The notes under the pieces: model-generated
Seen by the model: the letters and a program-made list of their open reading frames with translations, nothing else
Told to the model about the DNA's origin: nothing
Database searches by the model: none
In this document: positions 53,934 through 63,927 of the stretch, one piece after another
Layout: the number at the start of each line of letters is the position of its first letter
How positions within the stretch are numbered: position 1 is the first letter of the stretch
DNA from: Myxosarcina sp. GI1
Lineage (GTDB): Bacteria > Cyanobacteriota > Cyanobacteriia > Cyanobacteriales > Xenococcaceae
DNA length: 64,000 nucleotides
Assembly: GCF_000756305.1 (NCBI RefSeq)
Contig: NZ_JRFE01000026.1
Location: 174,923-238,922 of the forward strand
Direction of reading: 5' to 3'
Position numbers and translations under genes: made by a program

Positions 53934-56900
53934 ATGTGTCCTCGCGCTAAAATTCGCACTCCGAAAGCAATTCACCAATCGAAAGCAGCAAAACTGTGGA
54001 TTCTTTTAGTTGGAGTCAATCATTATCAAGATGGAGCGAACTTACCGTCTTTAAGATATTCTGCTTTAGACTGTCAGGGGTTAGGGAAAGCTCTAGAGTC
54101 AGCAACAGTAGGCTTTGCAGCTAAAGAAATTATCGTACATCACGATTATGCAACGCGCCAACCTAGTAGAGCTTCGGTATTTAATAGCCTCAAGCATATT
54201 GTCACTTCTGCCCATCATGACGACACAATTCTGTTTTATTTTTCGGGACATGGAATTTTAGAACCCACTACTCAGCAAATAGTTTTATGTTTGGCAGACA
54301 CCCAGAAAGATCGACTATTAGAGACAGGGTTGGTACTAAAACAATTATTAAAACAGTTAGAATCTGCCGCCAGTCAACAACTGGTCTGGTTGGATGCCTG
54401 CCACAGTGGCGGTATGTCTTTACGAGGAACAACTGCGTTAAACGATCCGAGCGATCGATTAGTAAAATTGTTACGGCGTAAAGCATCTCAGAGTCAGGGT
54501 TTTTATGCTTTGCTTTCTTGCGATCGCGCCCAACAGTCCTGGGAGTTTCCCGAATTGGGACACGGCGTATTTACTTATTATTTAATGCGAGGTTTACAGG
54601 GAGAAGCCGCCGACACCCAGGGAATTATTGAAGCCGACGCTTTGTATCAATATGTCTATCACCAAACTCTACGCTACATCGACAAAACCAATCAGCAAAT
54701 TCGGCTAATCAATCAGCAAAAGAGCAGCAGGGGAGAAAGCAAGCTTCAGTCAGAATTTCCCTTACAAACTCCCAAGCGCATTGTTGAAGGATTCGGTAAG
54801 GTAGTTTTAGGCAAGCGATCGCCAGTTGCGGTAAATACTAATTCCCGTCAGGCTGTAGTAATTGATGGCGGACGAGATAACAGTATTACTTTAGCTTTGA
54901 GCAAAGTATTACGAGGTAAAGGTGGTTTTAGCCTTAATTATTTTCCGCAAGCCGAGTGGAAATGGTCGGCAGTGAGTAGAGCAATTATTGCCAGTTTTGA
55001 TGCTAATCCCAAGGCAGCAAGCAAAGTAACAACCGCGTTACTGTATTTAAAAGGAAAAGTTGTAACTAGCGAAGGAGAAGCTAAATTAATTCTTAAAAAT
55101 GGCGTAAGTCTGTCTCGTTCCTGGTTGCGACAGGCACTAAAAAATTCTCGCGCCGTTCATCAAATAGTTATTTTAGACTGTCCTGAAGCTAACACTATTA
55201 ATGAGTGGATTGAGGAGTTGCAGTTAGAAAGAGGTCAGTGTCTGATTGCTGCTAATGCCTTATCCCAAGACTCAGAGCAGTTTACACGGATATTGTTAGA
55301 GACTTTAGAAAACGCCGATAGTCAATCTGGCTTTTCCGTAGCTGCTTTAATTGCCCAACTGCAAGTTGCTCTAGCCGATACTAAAATTATTCCCCAGATT
55401 TGGTTATCGGGTACCCAAGGTGTAATCGAAGTTCTACCTGCCAAAAGTTCGGTCAATGAAGATTCAGGAATTTACGATCTCAATCTCTGTCCCTACAGGG
55501 GTTTGAAAGCTTTTGATGAAGATAACGCCCAGTATTTTTACGGACGAGAAGAACTAGTACAGTGGTTGCTCGACCATACCAATCACAATTCTGTTATAGC
55601 TGTAGTAGGGGCATCTGGTAGCGGCAAATCTTCAGTGGTGCAGGCGGGACTGATAGCGCAACTGCGACAGGGAAAACATATTCCTCAGAGCGATCGCTGG
55701 TGGTTGGGTTGTTTTCGCCCTGGTAGCAAACCTATCGAAGCTCTAGCAAAAAGCTTGACCGATTCTGGTAACAAGCAGCAGAAAGCGCAGCAGCAGCTAC
55801 AAATAGAAGGATTACTCTATCAGGGTGTAGAAGGATTTGTCTGTTGGTTACGCAGCCGTCCAGAACCAGTAGTGTTATTAGCGATCGACCAGTTTGAAGA
55901 ATTATTTACTCTGGCAGATATTAGAGATAGACAACAATTTCTGGAATTGATTTTGGGTGCGGTTAAATATGCAGGCGATCGCTTCAAGCTAGTTTTTACT
56001 ATTAGGGCAGATTTTGTCGCTTCCTGTTTGGAAATCCCCGAACTGGCAACCCTGGTACAGCAGCATACTATTTTAGTTCCTCCTTACTTAACCAAAGAAG
56101 ATTATCGCAGCGCGATCGCCAAACCAGCCGAACAAGTAGGCTTAAAAGTCGAACCAGGGTTAATAGAGATATTACTGCAAGACTTAGATCGTTCTGCTGG
56201 CGATTTACCCTTACTACAATTTGTTTTACAACAGTTATGGCAACGCCGTCAGGGAGGTAAACTAACTTTTGCGGCATATCAGCAGCTAGGAGGAATTAAA
56301 GGAGCGTTAGAAAGACAGGCAGAAGCAGTTTATCAGAGTCTCGATCCTCAAGCCAAGGAATGCGCTCGCTGGATTTTTCTCAGTCTGACTAAGTTGGGAG
56401 ACGGTACGGAAGATACGCGCCGTCGCGTTACTAAATCCGAGCTAGTCGTCCAAAAATATCCTGCCGACTTAGTAGAACAAACATTACAAAAATTAACTGC
56501 GGCTAATTTGCTGGTAGTCAACTTAGATCGTGGAATTGCTGGACAAGGTAGAAGTGCCGTGACACCACCTGCCGAGGACGAACTATTTCTCGAAACTATG
56601 CGGCAAGAAGCCACCGTAGAAGTAGTTCACGAAATTTTGATCCATCATTGGTCTACCCTACGCTGGTGGATCGAAGAAAATCGTACCAGACTGCGATCGC
56701 AGCGACAGATCGAACGCGCCGCTAACTTATGGCAGCAACAAAACAAACAGCCAGACTTTTTACTACAAGGTGTGCGTTTAGCTGAAGCGGAAGAAATTTA
56801 TGTCAAATATACCGACGAACTCAGCCCCATAGCTCAAGAATTTGTTGCCACCTGTCTCGATGCTCAACTCGCAGCACAAACAGCAGCCAAACGACGATTG

Positions 56901-59102
56901 AGAAAAGCACGAATAACTGCGGCAGCATTAGGAATATTAGGTTTAGCTGCTACTGCCTTTGGGGTAGCTGCCTATCGGCAAAAGCTCATCGCTCAAGTTA
57001 ATAATATCGGCACTCTTAATACTTCCTCTGAGGCTTTACTAGTATCCGATCGACAGTTAGAATCTCTGGTTACTAGCGTCAAAGCAGGCAAACAGATAGA
57101 GCAAATTGGCAGCTTCGGACGGCAGTTAATTGGCAACGATAACTGGCAAAATACCAAACTCAAAACCGCTGCAACTTTACAGCAGTCAGTTTACGGTACT
57201 CAAGAATTAAATCGTTTGACGGGACACGCGCAACAAGTTAATGCCGTAGCCTACAGTCCCGATGGTGAATTGCTGGCAACCGCTAGCGACGATAATACGA
57301 TTAAGCTTTGGGATAATAACGGTCAATTGATTACTACCTTAAAAAGGCATCAAGATGCTGTCATCGATATTGTTTTTAATCCAAAACGCCAACGTCCCTA
57401 CCTACTAGCAACCGCTAGTGCCGATAATACAATTATCCTCTGGGAAATAACAGGCAATAACGTCACACAAATATCGCAACTTGTCGGACATCAAGACTGG
57501 ATTACTAAGTTAGCTTTTAGTTCTGACGGCAATTTGCTGGCTTCTGCCAGTCGTGACGGTACGATAAAATTATGGAACAAAGCAGGTTTAGAAGTTGATA
57601 CTTTATCGGGACATGAAGGTTGGGTAAATTCGGTTAGCTTTAGTAGCGATAATAAACTTCTGATTTCGGGCGACGAGGCAGGCAATATTAAACTATGGCA
57701 GCGCAATCGCAATGGTATCAAAGAAATTAAAACTATTAGCGAGCAGCAACGAGTTACCAATGTTGGCTTTATTGACAATAAACACTTTGCTACTGCTGGC
57801 GATGATGGAATAGTAAAACTATGGCAGCTAAGTAATGATAATTTAGTTAACTCTTATTCCAATAGCGGACAAGTGAACAGCTTTAGCTTTAGTCCCGATG
57901 GTAAATACTTGGCATCTGCAACCAGAGAAGGTATTTATATTTGGAATCGTGACGGTTTGCTGTTACAAACTTTAAACGGACATACAGGCGAAGTTTTAGA
58001 TGTCAGTTTTAAAAAACCTATATCTAACTCTAGCGGTGACTACCAACTAGTTTCTACTGGAGTAGACAAAACCGTCAGAATCTGGCAGATAAACGGCAAT
58101 AATTCTAGCGATAATGGTGGAATTTACAGTATCGCTACATCTCCTACCGAGCCAGATGTATTTGCTGCGGCTGGTTGGGATGGCAAAATAAAGATTTGGC
58201 AAGAAGATTCTAGCGGCACTCCCCAACTAGTTCGCACTTTACCAGGACACGATGCGGCTATTTCCCAAATTCAATACACTCCCGATGGCAAACTCATTGC
58301 TTCGGGCAGTCAAGATAATACGATTAAACTTTGGAATGCTAAAACAGGAGATTTAATTACTACTCTGACAGGACATCGAGAAGCAATTAATAATCTGGCT
58401 TTAGTTGCAGAAAATAAATGGCAAGCAGGAAGTTATCTTTTAGTATCTGGTAGCGAAGATAACACCCTCAAGCTCTGGAAAATTGATAATCAACGTGGCG
58501 AACTAATTACAACTATGCAGGGACACCAAGACAGCGTTAAAAGCGTTGCTGTTAGTCCCAACGGCAAACTTATCGCTTCTGGTAGTTACGACAACACGAT
58601 TAAACTTTGGAATACAGACGGAGAATTAATCGACACTCTATCGGGACACAACTTAGTTATAACTTCGCTGCAATTTAGTCCCGATAGTAGAACTTTAGCT
58701 TCAGGTAGTTGGGATAATACCGTTAAACTATGGCAGATAAATAGCAGTGGTAAAAACTTCAAGCTGTCTCATACCCTAACCGCTCATCAAGATGGCGTTA
58801 CTAGCCTCGACTTTAACTCTGAAGGAACAATTTTAGCTTCGGCTAGCGGCGATCGCACCATTAAACTTTGGGATGTTAATAGCGGCAAACTGATTAAAAA
58901 CCTTCAGGGACATTCCAGCCAAATTAACAGTGTCGCCTTTACTAATGACGACATAACTATTATTAGTGCTGAAGAACAGCAGGGTTTATTCTGGTGGAAT
59001 TTAGAACTAGATAGTTTATTAACTAAAGGATGCGATCGCCTGTCGGATTATTTACAAAATAATGCCGATCTCAGCCAGCAAGATCGGCAAATTTGCGATT
59101 GA
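53934..59102 (+). CDS. giant caspase-like protease / STAND ATPase / WD40 sensor
   Basis: A 1722-residue protein. Domain order: residues ~15-260, caspase-like C14 protease with His106 (FYFSGHGILE) and Cys156 (VWLDACHSGG); ~300-500, a second region shaped like a caspase fold but without catalytic His or Cys (LYLKGKVVTSEGEAKLILKN; IVILDCPEANTINEWIEEL); ~518-900, an nSTAND1-type ATPase with YRGLKAFDEDNAQYFYGREE and Walker A VVGASGSGKSSVVQAGLIAQ; ~992-1013, one membrane helix; ~1095-1700, 14 WD40 repeats, enough for two seven-bladed propellers. Such fusions are built like eukaryotic apoptosome and antiviral STAND sensors: WD40 senses, STAND switches, caspase cuts. The trigger and substrate are unknown. 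ATG 53934 has no strong ribosome binding site. Confidence 0.88.
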   Translation: MCPRAKIRTPKAIHQSKAAKLWILLVGVNHYQDGANLPSLRYSALDCQGLGKALESATVGFAAKEIIVHHDYATRQPSRASVFNSLKHIVTSAHHDDTILFYFSGHGILEPTTQQIVLCLADTQKDRLLETGLVLKQLLKQLESAASQQLVWLDACHSGGMSLRGTTALNDPSDRLVKLLRRKASQSQGFYALLSCDRAQQSWEFPELGHGVFTYYLMRGLQGEAADTQGIIEADALYQYVYHQTLRYIDKTNQQIRLINQQKSSRGESKLQSEFPLQTPKRIVEGFGKVVLGKRSPVAVNTNSRQAVVIDGGRDNSITLALSKVLRGKGGFSLNYFPQAEWKWSAVSRAIIASFDANPKAASKVTTALLYLKGKVVTSEGEAKLILKNGVSLSRSWLRQALKNSRAVHQIVILDCPEANTINEWIEELQLERGQCLIAANALSQDSEQFTRILLETLENADSQSGFSVAALIAQLQVALADTKIIPQIWLSGTQGVIEVLPAKSSVNEDSGIYDLNLCPYRGLKAFDEDNAQYFYGREELVQWLLDHTNHNSVIAVVGASGSGKSSVVQAGLIAQLRQGKHIPQSDRWWLGCFRPGSKPIEALAKSLTDSGNKQQKAQQQLQIEGLLYQGVEGFVCWLRSRPEPVVLLAIDQFEELFTLADIRDRQQFLELILGAVKYAGDRFKLVFTIRADFVASCLEIPELATLVQQHTILVPPYLTKEDYRSAIAKPAEQVGLKVEPGLIEILLQDLDRSAGDLPLLQFVLQQLWQRRQGGKLTFAAYQQLGGIKGALERQAEAVYQSLDPQAKECARWIFLSLTKLGDGTEDTRRRVTKSELVVQKYPADLVEQTLQKLTAANLLVVNLDRGIAGQGRSAVTPPAEDELFLETMRQEATVEVVHEILIHHWSTLRWWIEENRTRLRSQRQIERAANLWQQQNKQPDFLLQGVRLAEAEEIYVKYTDELSPIAQEFVATCLDAQLAAQTAAKRRLRKARITAAALGILGLAATAFGVAAYRQKLIAQVNNIGTLNTSSEALLVSDRQLESLVTSVKAGKQIEQIGSFGRQLIGNDNWQNTKLKTAATLQQSVYGTQELNRLTGHAQQVNAVAYSPDGELLATASDDNTIKLWDNNGQLITTLKRHQDAVIDIVFNPKRQRPYLLATASADNTIILWEITGNNVTQISQLVGHQDWITKLAFSSDGNLLASASRDGTIKLWNKAGLEVDTLSGHEGWVNSVSFSSDNKLLISGDEAGNIKLWQRNRNGIKEIKTISEQQRVTNVGFIDNKHFATAGDDGIVKLWQLSNDNLVNSYSNSGQVNSFSFSPDGKYLASATREGIYIWNRDGLLLQTLNGHTGEVLDVSFKKPISNSSGDYQLVSTGVDKTVRIWQINGNNSSDNGGIYSIATSPTEPDVFAAAGWDGKIKIWQEDSSGTPQLVRTLPGHDAAISQIQYTPDGKLIASGSQDNTIKLWNAKTGDLITTLTGHREAINNLALVAENKWQAGSYLLVSGSEDNTLKLWKIDNQRGELITTMQGHQDSVKSVAVSPNGKLIASGSYDNTIKLWNTDGELIDTLSGHNLVITSLQFSPDSRTLASGSWDNTVKLWQINSSGKNFKLSHTLTAHQDGVTSLDFNSEGTILASASGDRTIKLWDVNSGKLIKNLQGHSSQINSVAFTNDDITIISAEEQQGLFWWNLELDSLLTKGCDRLSDYLQNNADLSQQDRQICD

Positions 59103-59111
59103 GATCGATTG

Positions 59112-61205
59112 CTAAGCTGCCAAACCACTATGTCTTAACAATGGTTCGGTTTGAGGTTCGCGTCCGCGAAACTGTTTGAATACTTCCATCGGATGCAAAC
59201 TACCACCCAAAGCTAAGACGGTATCGCGATAGAGCTTACCGACTTTAGAAATTGCCGTTTCATCATCCAAACCAGCTTCTTCAAAAGCGGCAAAGGCATC
59301 GGCACTGAGAACTTCTGCCCATTTATAACTGTAGTAACCTGCCGCATAGCCGCCAGCAAAGATATGTCCGAAGGAACACAAGAAATTATCTTCGGGTAGT
59401 GGTTGTAAAATGCTGGTAGTTTCTGCAATGCGATCGCGCACTTGGTTGGGTGTTTCTTCGCCTCCTGGCTGATAGCGGTGATGCAGTTCGATGTCTACCA
59501 AGCCAAAATGTAGCTGGCGCAGCATTGCCGAACCACTCATATAGTTTTTAGCCGCTAAGAGCTTTTGATAATACTCTTCGGGTAGAGTTTCGCCAGTTTG
59601 ATAGTGTTTTGCCATACCAAATAAAGTGGGGCGATCGTAACACCAGTTTTCCATAAACTGACTGGGTAATTCTACCGCATCCCATTCGACGTTATTGATT
59701 CCCGAAGCTCCTAAATAATCTACCTTGGTTAGCATATGCTGTAAGCCGTGACCGAATTCGTGAAAGAGGGTTTCTACTTCTCTAAAAGTCATCAGACTCG
59801 GCTTATCTCCCACTGGTGGAGTTTGATTGCAGATTAAATAAGCAACGGGCAAACGAGTAGAAGTTTTGTCCTCTATGGTCATTTTGGCACGTCCGATGCA
59901 GTCATCCATCCAGGCACCACCGCGCTTTTCGGCAGGACGGGAATAGGGATCGAGATAGAAATAGGCAATTGTTTCTCCAGTTTCATCCTCGATCTGGAAA
60001 TAACGGACATCTGGGTGCCATACAGGTGCTTGTCCGTCTGCGGCTTTAACTTTTACGCCAAAAACGCGATCGACAAGACCGAACAAACCGTCTAAAACTC
60101 GTTCTAAAGAAAAGTAAGGACGTAGTTCTTCTTCACTAAAGTCAAACTTAGCTTCTCGTTGTTTTTCCGACCAATAAGAAGTATCCCAGTGTTTGAGATC
60201 TTGACCTGCAAAAGCTTTTAATTCTTCAAATTCTTGCTGTGCCGCTTCGTAACTAGCAATACGCAACTCTTCAGAAAGTTGTTCTACCGCCTCTACATTT
60301 GGTGCCATTTTACGTGCCAGACTCAGTTCGGCAAAGCTATCGAAACCAAGCAGTTTGGCTTTTTCCTGTCTTAATTTCAAGATGCGATCGATATGGGGTT
60401 TATTATCCAGTTCGCCCTCAGATGCCCGCGAGATAAAAGCCTTGTAAAGTTTTTCGCGCAACTCTCTATTGGTAGCGTACTTCATAAACGGCATAAAGCT
60501 AGGATAATCGAGAGTAACTACCCAAGGTCCTGCTTCTGTTGTTGCTTCTGTTTCGCCTTCTTCCTTGGCGGTTTGTGCCATTAAGCTCAAAGCACTTTCA
60601 GGTAAACCTTCCACGTCTTTCTTGTCGGTTAGCTTTAATTTAAAAGCTTTAGTCGCATCGAGAACATTATTAGAAAACTTAGTTGATAGTTCTGCTAGTT
60701 CTAACTGAATTTGATTGAACCTTTCTTTGGCTTCTCCTTCTAAGCCTACGCCAGAAAGCTCAAAGTCTCGTAGGGAAGCTTCGACAATACGCTGCTGCGC
60801 TGGCTCGAACTGTTTCCACTCTTTACTGTTGCGTAACTCTTTAAAAGCTTCGTAGAGTGGTTTGCTCTGACTGAGTTTATTGTAAAACTTGACTATTTCT
60901 GGCTGTATGGTTTCGTAGGCTTCTCTAAGTTCGGGACTATTTTTTACCCCCATTAAATGACCGACAATCCCCCAACTCCAGCCTAGCTTTTCTTCCATCT
61001 CTGTTAGGGGTTCGGCTAAACCAGACCAAGTAGGAGTTACGTTGGCTTCTAGTTTAGATAAATCTGCTTCTAGTTCATTTAGTAGCTCCGTCATAGCGGG
61101 AACTACATGAGCGGGTTCGATTTTATCGAAGGGAGGTAAACCTTTACCTATTAATAAGGGATTTTTAGCAATTGTTGCGTCGGTCATAAATGATGATGCT
61201 GTCAA
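59112..61205 (-). CDS. prlC: M3-family oligopeptidase A (PrlC-like)
   Basis: A 697-residue thermolysin-like peptidase. The zinc motif is TLFHEFGHGLQHMLTKVD with HEFGH and a second Glu downstream. The N-terminal region (IEPAHVVPAMTELLNELEAD) and substrate-channel parts (FYLDPYSRPAEKRGGAWMDD; GGYAAGYYSYKWAEVLSADA) match oligopeptidase A of the M3 family. It degrades short peptides, including cleaved signal peptides, in the cytoplasm. Length is as expected. Its stop lies nine bases from the giant WD40 gene on the other strand. Confidence 0.94.
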   Translation of the reverse strand: MTASSFMTDATIAKNPLLIGKGLPPFDKIEPAHVVPAMTELLNELEADLSKLEANVTPTWSGLAEPLTEMEEKLGWSWGIVGHLMGVKNSPELREAYETIQPEIVKFYNKLSQSKPLYEAFKELRNSKEWKQFEPAQQRIVEASLRDFELSGVGLEGEAKERFNQIQLELAELSTKFSNNVLDATKAFKLKLTDKKDVEGLPESALSLMAQTAKEEGETEATTEAGPWVVTLDYPSFMPFMKYATNRELREKLYKAFISRASEGELDNKPHIDRILKLRQEKAKLLGFDSFAELSLARKMAPNVEAVEQLSEELRIASYEAAQQEFEELKAFAGQDLKHWDTSYWSEKQREAKFDFSEEELRPYFSLERVLDGLFGLVDRVFGVKVKAADGQAPVWHPDVRYFQIEDETGETIAYFYLDPYSRPAEKRGGAWMDDCIGRAKMTIEDKTSTRLPVAYLICNQTPPVGDKPSLMTFREVETLFHEFGHGLQHMLTKVDYLGASGINNVEWDAVELPSQFMENWCYDRPTLFGMAKHYQTGETLPEEYYQKLLAAKNYMSGSAMLRQLHFGLVDIELHHRYQPGGEETPNQVRDRIAETTSILQPLPEDNFLCSFGHIFAGGYAAGYYSYKWAEVLSADAFAAFEEAGLDDETAISKVGKLYRDTVLALGGSLHPMEVFKQFRGREPQTEPLLRHSGLAA

Positions 61206-61292
61206 TAAATTTATATATACATTTACGGTAACGCTTTCTGTTCCAAATCTGGAGCGATATTATTGTTGGGATAACCGAAAAATACTAAAAGT

Positions 61293-63752
61293 TTATTTCA
61301 ACAGATTCCAAGCTTTAACTAAATTACCCTGCATTAAGGCAGCAACACCTTGGAGAGTTTTTACTTCTGGGATATTTGGATTGAGTTCGGCAGCAATATT
61401 TAGTTCTTTAGTTGCCGCTTGGGGTTGCCAGTCGTACAAATAGACAAAAGCAAGATAGGCGTAACCATAGGGATTTTGAGGAGCTAACTCAGTGATTTGG
61501 TTAAAAGATGCGATCGCGCCATCTACATCTTGCTGTAATACCTGGGATAAAGCTACTGTATAAAGCCAGTCGAGTCTGTGTTGAGAACTAACAACACCGT
61601 GCTGCAAACGATAGGACAAAGCTAGTTCTGTTTGTCGCAAATAATCTTGTCTACCGTCGTACTGATTGATTCTGGCGGTTTGAGCGAAGATCGGCTCTAA
61701 AGCTGTAATGCTATCTGCCATCTTAGGCGCGATCGCTCTTAGTTGAGTGACTAAATCTAGTTCGGGGGCTGGTTTTGCTGTAGCGTTGTTAGTAATTTCA
61801 AGAGTAACAGGAGGAATATCTATAGGATAAGTTTGTCCCGTATTGCGGTTGAGATAGGTTGCCTTGAGGGTATATTCCCCCTCAGCAATAGTATCTGGAG
61901 GCAGCATTGCGGTTCGTTCGACAACTCGAAAAGTAGAATTAGGCTCTATTTCTCTATTAGTTTCTAATGCACCCATACCAAAACTATGGTCATGCAGCCA
62001 AAAATTAAAGGAGTTATCGCTTGAATTTTCCCAAGTCAATAAGACTATGCCCGATTGCAATTCAGACCAATTTCCCACCCACTGATAGGTGACGGGAATA
62101 GGTACGCCTGAAGGAGATATTTTTGGTAAAAAGATATTTTGCAGAGAAATTTTGTTATTAGATAGATCGGTAGAAATCTTGTCTACTTCTACCAACGGTA
62201 ATTTGCGATGATATAGATTTAAACTACTATTATCTGGCAGTTGCCAGCTTTGATGCAGATTAAAATCTCCGCCAGATTCTACCAAGTCTACTATTGCAGG
62301 TTGAGCATCGGGAATCGAACCTTGGTCGCCTGTTTTAGTAACAAACCAGTCGAGCGATCGCGCATCAGCAACAACTTCATCTTCCCTGACTCCTACCTGA
62401 CGACCAAAAACTTGAAAGTCTTTTAGTCCGCCGTAAAAAGAAAAGTTATGCTGATTTATTACTGGAGTTGAAGGTAAAACTCCTAAAGTCGATCGCAGGT
62501 AAGGAGATGTATCGATAATTGTGTTGATAACTTCTGGATTGGGATAGGGTTTGCCAGTATAAGGATAATGACTGAATTTACCTGTTAAATAATTCCCTCC
62601 TAAAGAAAATAAGTTTAACAGCATTAAAACGACTGCCAAACAAATCGTCCCCCAACGGATGTAACGTCGCCAACGTCCAGTCCAAGATAATAAACCCGCA
62701 GCTAATATTAAAGACAAAACAGGCAATAAAGGTAAAATGTATCGCGCATCTTTATTGATATTTAAGGAAGAAAGTAAATAACCACCGATTAGAAAAACTG
62801 TCAGCCAACGCCATTTTATTGTCTTGATGATATGGAGACTATATTTGTTTCTGCTGAATTTATAAATAGCAAAGAAAATAAAGCCAGCGAGGGAAATTAT
62901 TAATAAGTGCCAAGAAATTAAATCGGGTAAAACTTTAGCGTAATATGTCCAGGCAGCTAAAGTATTGAGTGCTGGATCGCCCTCAGCGATCGCAGAATCT
63001 ACCGTCGCCCGTTTTCCAGAAGTTAGAATTAACAGCCAGTTGGTGCGATACCAGGGAAAAGAGATTGCCACAGCAACAAATAAGCTGCTAATAAGCTGTG
63101 TCAAACGCCACCACTGACGATTTTTTAAACAAGTAGCTAACAGCCACAACAAGGGAACCAATAAAAAAAATAAAGCAGTTTGCTTGAGTAAAATTGCCAA
63201 GCCGAAAGATACACCAAATAGTATTGCTGTGAGTATGGTGTTTTTAAATTTCCAGATTGTTAATAGCCAAAAGCTGAGAGTAACCATTGCTGTTAGAGGA
63301 TAATCCAGCAAAAACTCCAGGCGATAGTAATACAATCCTGGCATTAGCTGACACAATCCAGCCGCCCATAACCCCAGAATCGGGTTAAACAAGATTACTC
63401 CCAAACCATATACGGAAACTAGCAAAATGCTACTATAAACCAGCATTACTGTAGTTGCTGCATCCTGACTCCTGCCCAACCACTGAAAAAACGGCGCGGT
63501 CAAAATATAGTGAAATGGGGGAATTTTATTAGTCAACAGCCAAAATTCTCGCCACCATTCCCCATTTAGCCATTGAGGAGTTTGTAAAGTATGAGCGTAA
63601 TTTAATACTCCGTTGAGATAATCCGCCCTGTCCCAATCTGGTACGGAATTATCTATAGCCAACCACAGGCGATCGCCAAACGCACCTATAAACCAAATTA
63701 CGACTAGAATCGCCAAACCTTGCTGCCAGCTAAGAGAATGTTGCTGCTTCAT
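61293..63752 (-). CDS. PMT/ArnT-like membrane glycosyltransferase with C-terminal TPRs
   Basis: An 819-residue protein. The N-terminal ~400 residues hold about a dozen membrane helices, beginning LAILVVIWFIGAFGDRLWLA, with NSVPDWDRADYLNGVLNYAH holding the Asp pair of GT39/GT83 enzymes, and FPWYRTNWLLILTSGK. A periplasmic beta-rich part follows (residues ~430-660). The last ~110 residues are tetratricopeptide-like (AIASFNQITELAPQNPYGYA; AATKELNIAAELNPNIPEVK). These enzymes transfer sugars from polyprenyl carriers to proteins or lipids. The acceptor is unknown, and a TPR tail is unusual, suggesting assembly with partners. Confidence 0.83.
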   Translation of the reverse strand: MKQQHSLSWQQGLAILVVIWFIGAFGDRLWLAIDNSVPDWDRADYLNGVLNYAHTLQTPQWLNGEWWREFWLLTNKIPPFHYILTAPFFQWLGRSQDAATTVMLVYSSILLVSVYGLGVILFNPILGLWAAGLCQLMPGLYYYRLEFLLDYPLTAMVTLSFWLLTIWKFKNTILTAILFGVSFGLAILLKQTALFFLLVPLLWLLATCLKNRQWWRLTQLISSLFVAVAISFPWYRTNWLLILTSGKRATVDSAIAEGDPALNTLAAWTYYAKVLPDLISWHLLIISLAGFIFFAIYKFSRNKYSLHIIKTIKWRWLTVFLIGGYLLSSLNINKDARYILPLLPVLSLILAAGLLSWTGRWRRYIRWGTICLAVVLMLLNLFSLGGNYLTGKFSHYPYTGKPYPNPEVINTIIDTSPYLRSTLGVLPSTPVINQHNFSFYGGLKDFQVFGRQVGVREDEVVADARSLDWFVTKTGDQGSIPDAQPAIVDLVESGGDFNLHQSWQLPDNSSLNLYHRKLPLVEVDKISTDLSNNKISLQNIFLPKISPSGVPIPVTYQWVGNWSELQSGIVLLTWENSSDNSFNFWLHDHSFGMGALETNREIEPNSTFRVVERTAMLPPDTIAEGEYTLKATYLNRNTGQTYPIDIPPVTLEITNNATAKPAPELDLVTQLRAIAPKMADSITALEPIFAQTARINQYDGRQDYLRQTELALSYRLQHGVVSSQHRLDWLYTVALSQVLQQDVDGAIASFNQITELAPQNPYGYAYLAFVYLYDWQPQAATKELNIAAELNPNIPEVKTLQGVAALMQGNLVKAWNLLK

Positions 63753-63859
63753 AAGTTTTTAAAGCAAGTTTCCGATTCATTGAGTATAAATTTTTTTCTT
63801 AGACTTTTATAGTGTTACGCAAATACATTAGGACACTTTAAAAATTTGTTTTTGCAGTT

Positions 63860-63887
63860 CTACTTGCTACTTGCTACTTGCTACTTA
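63860..63887. repeat. tandem heptanucleotide repeat, CTACTTG x4
   Basis: Three exact copies of CTACTTG and a fourth ending in A (63860-63887). It is the same class of short tandem heptamers as at 10260-10287, in another intergenic gap. Confidence 0.75.
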
Positions 63888-63927
63888 CGAACCAATAACT
63901 TTGCTTGTCTCAACCGTAACTTTTATA

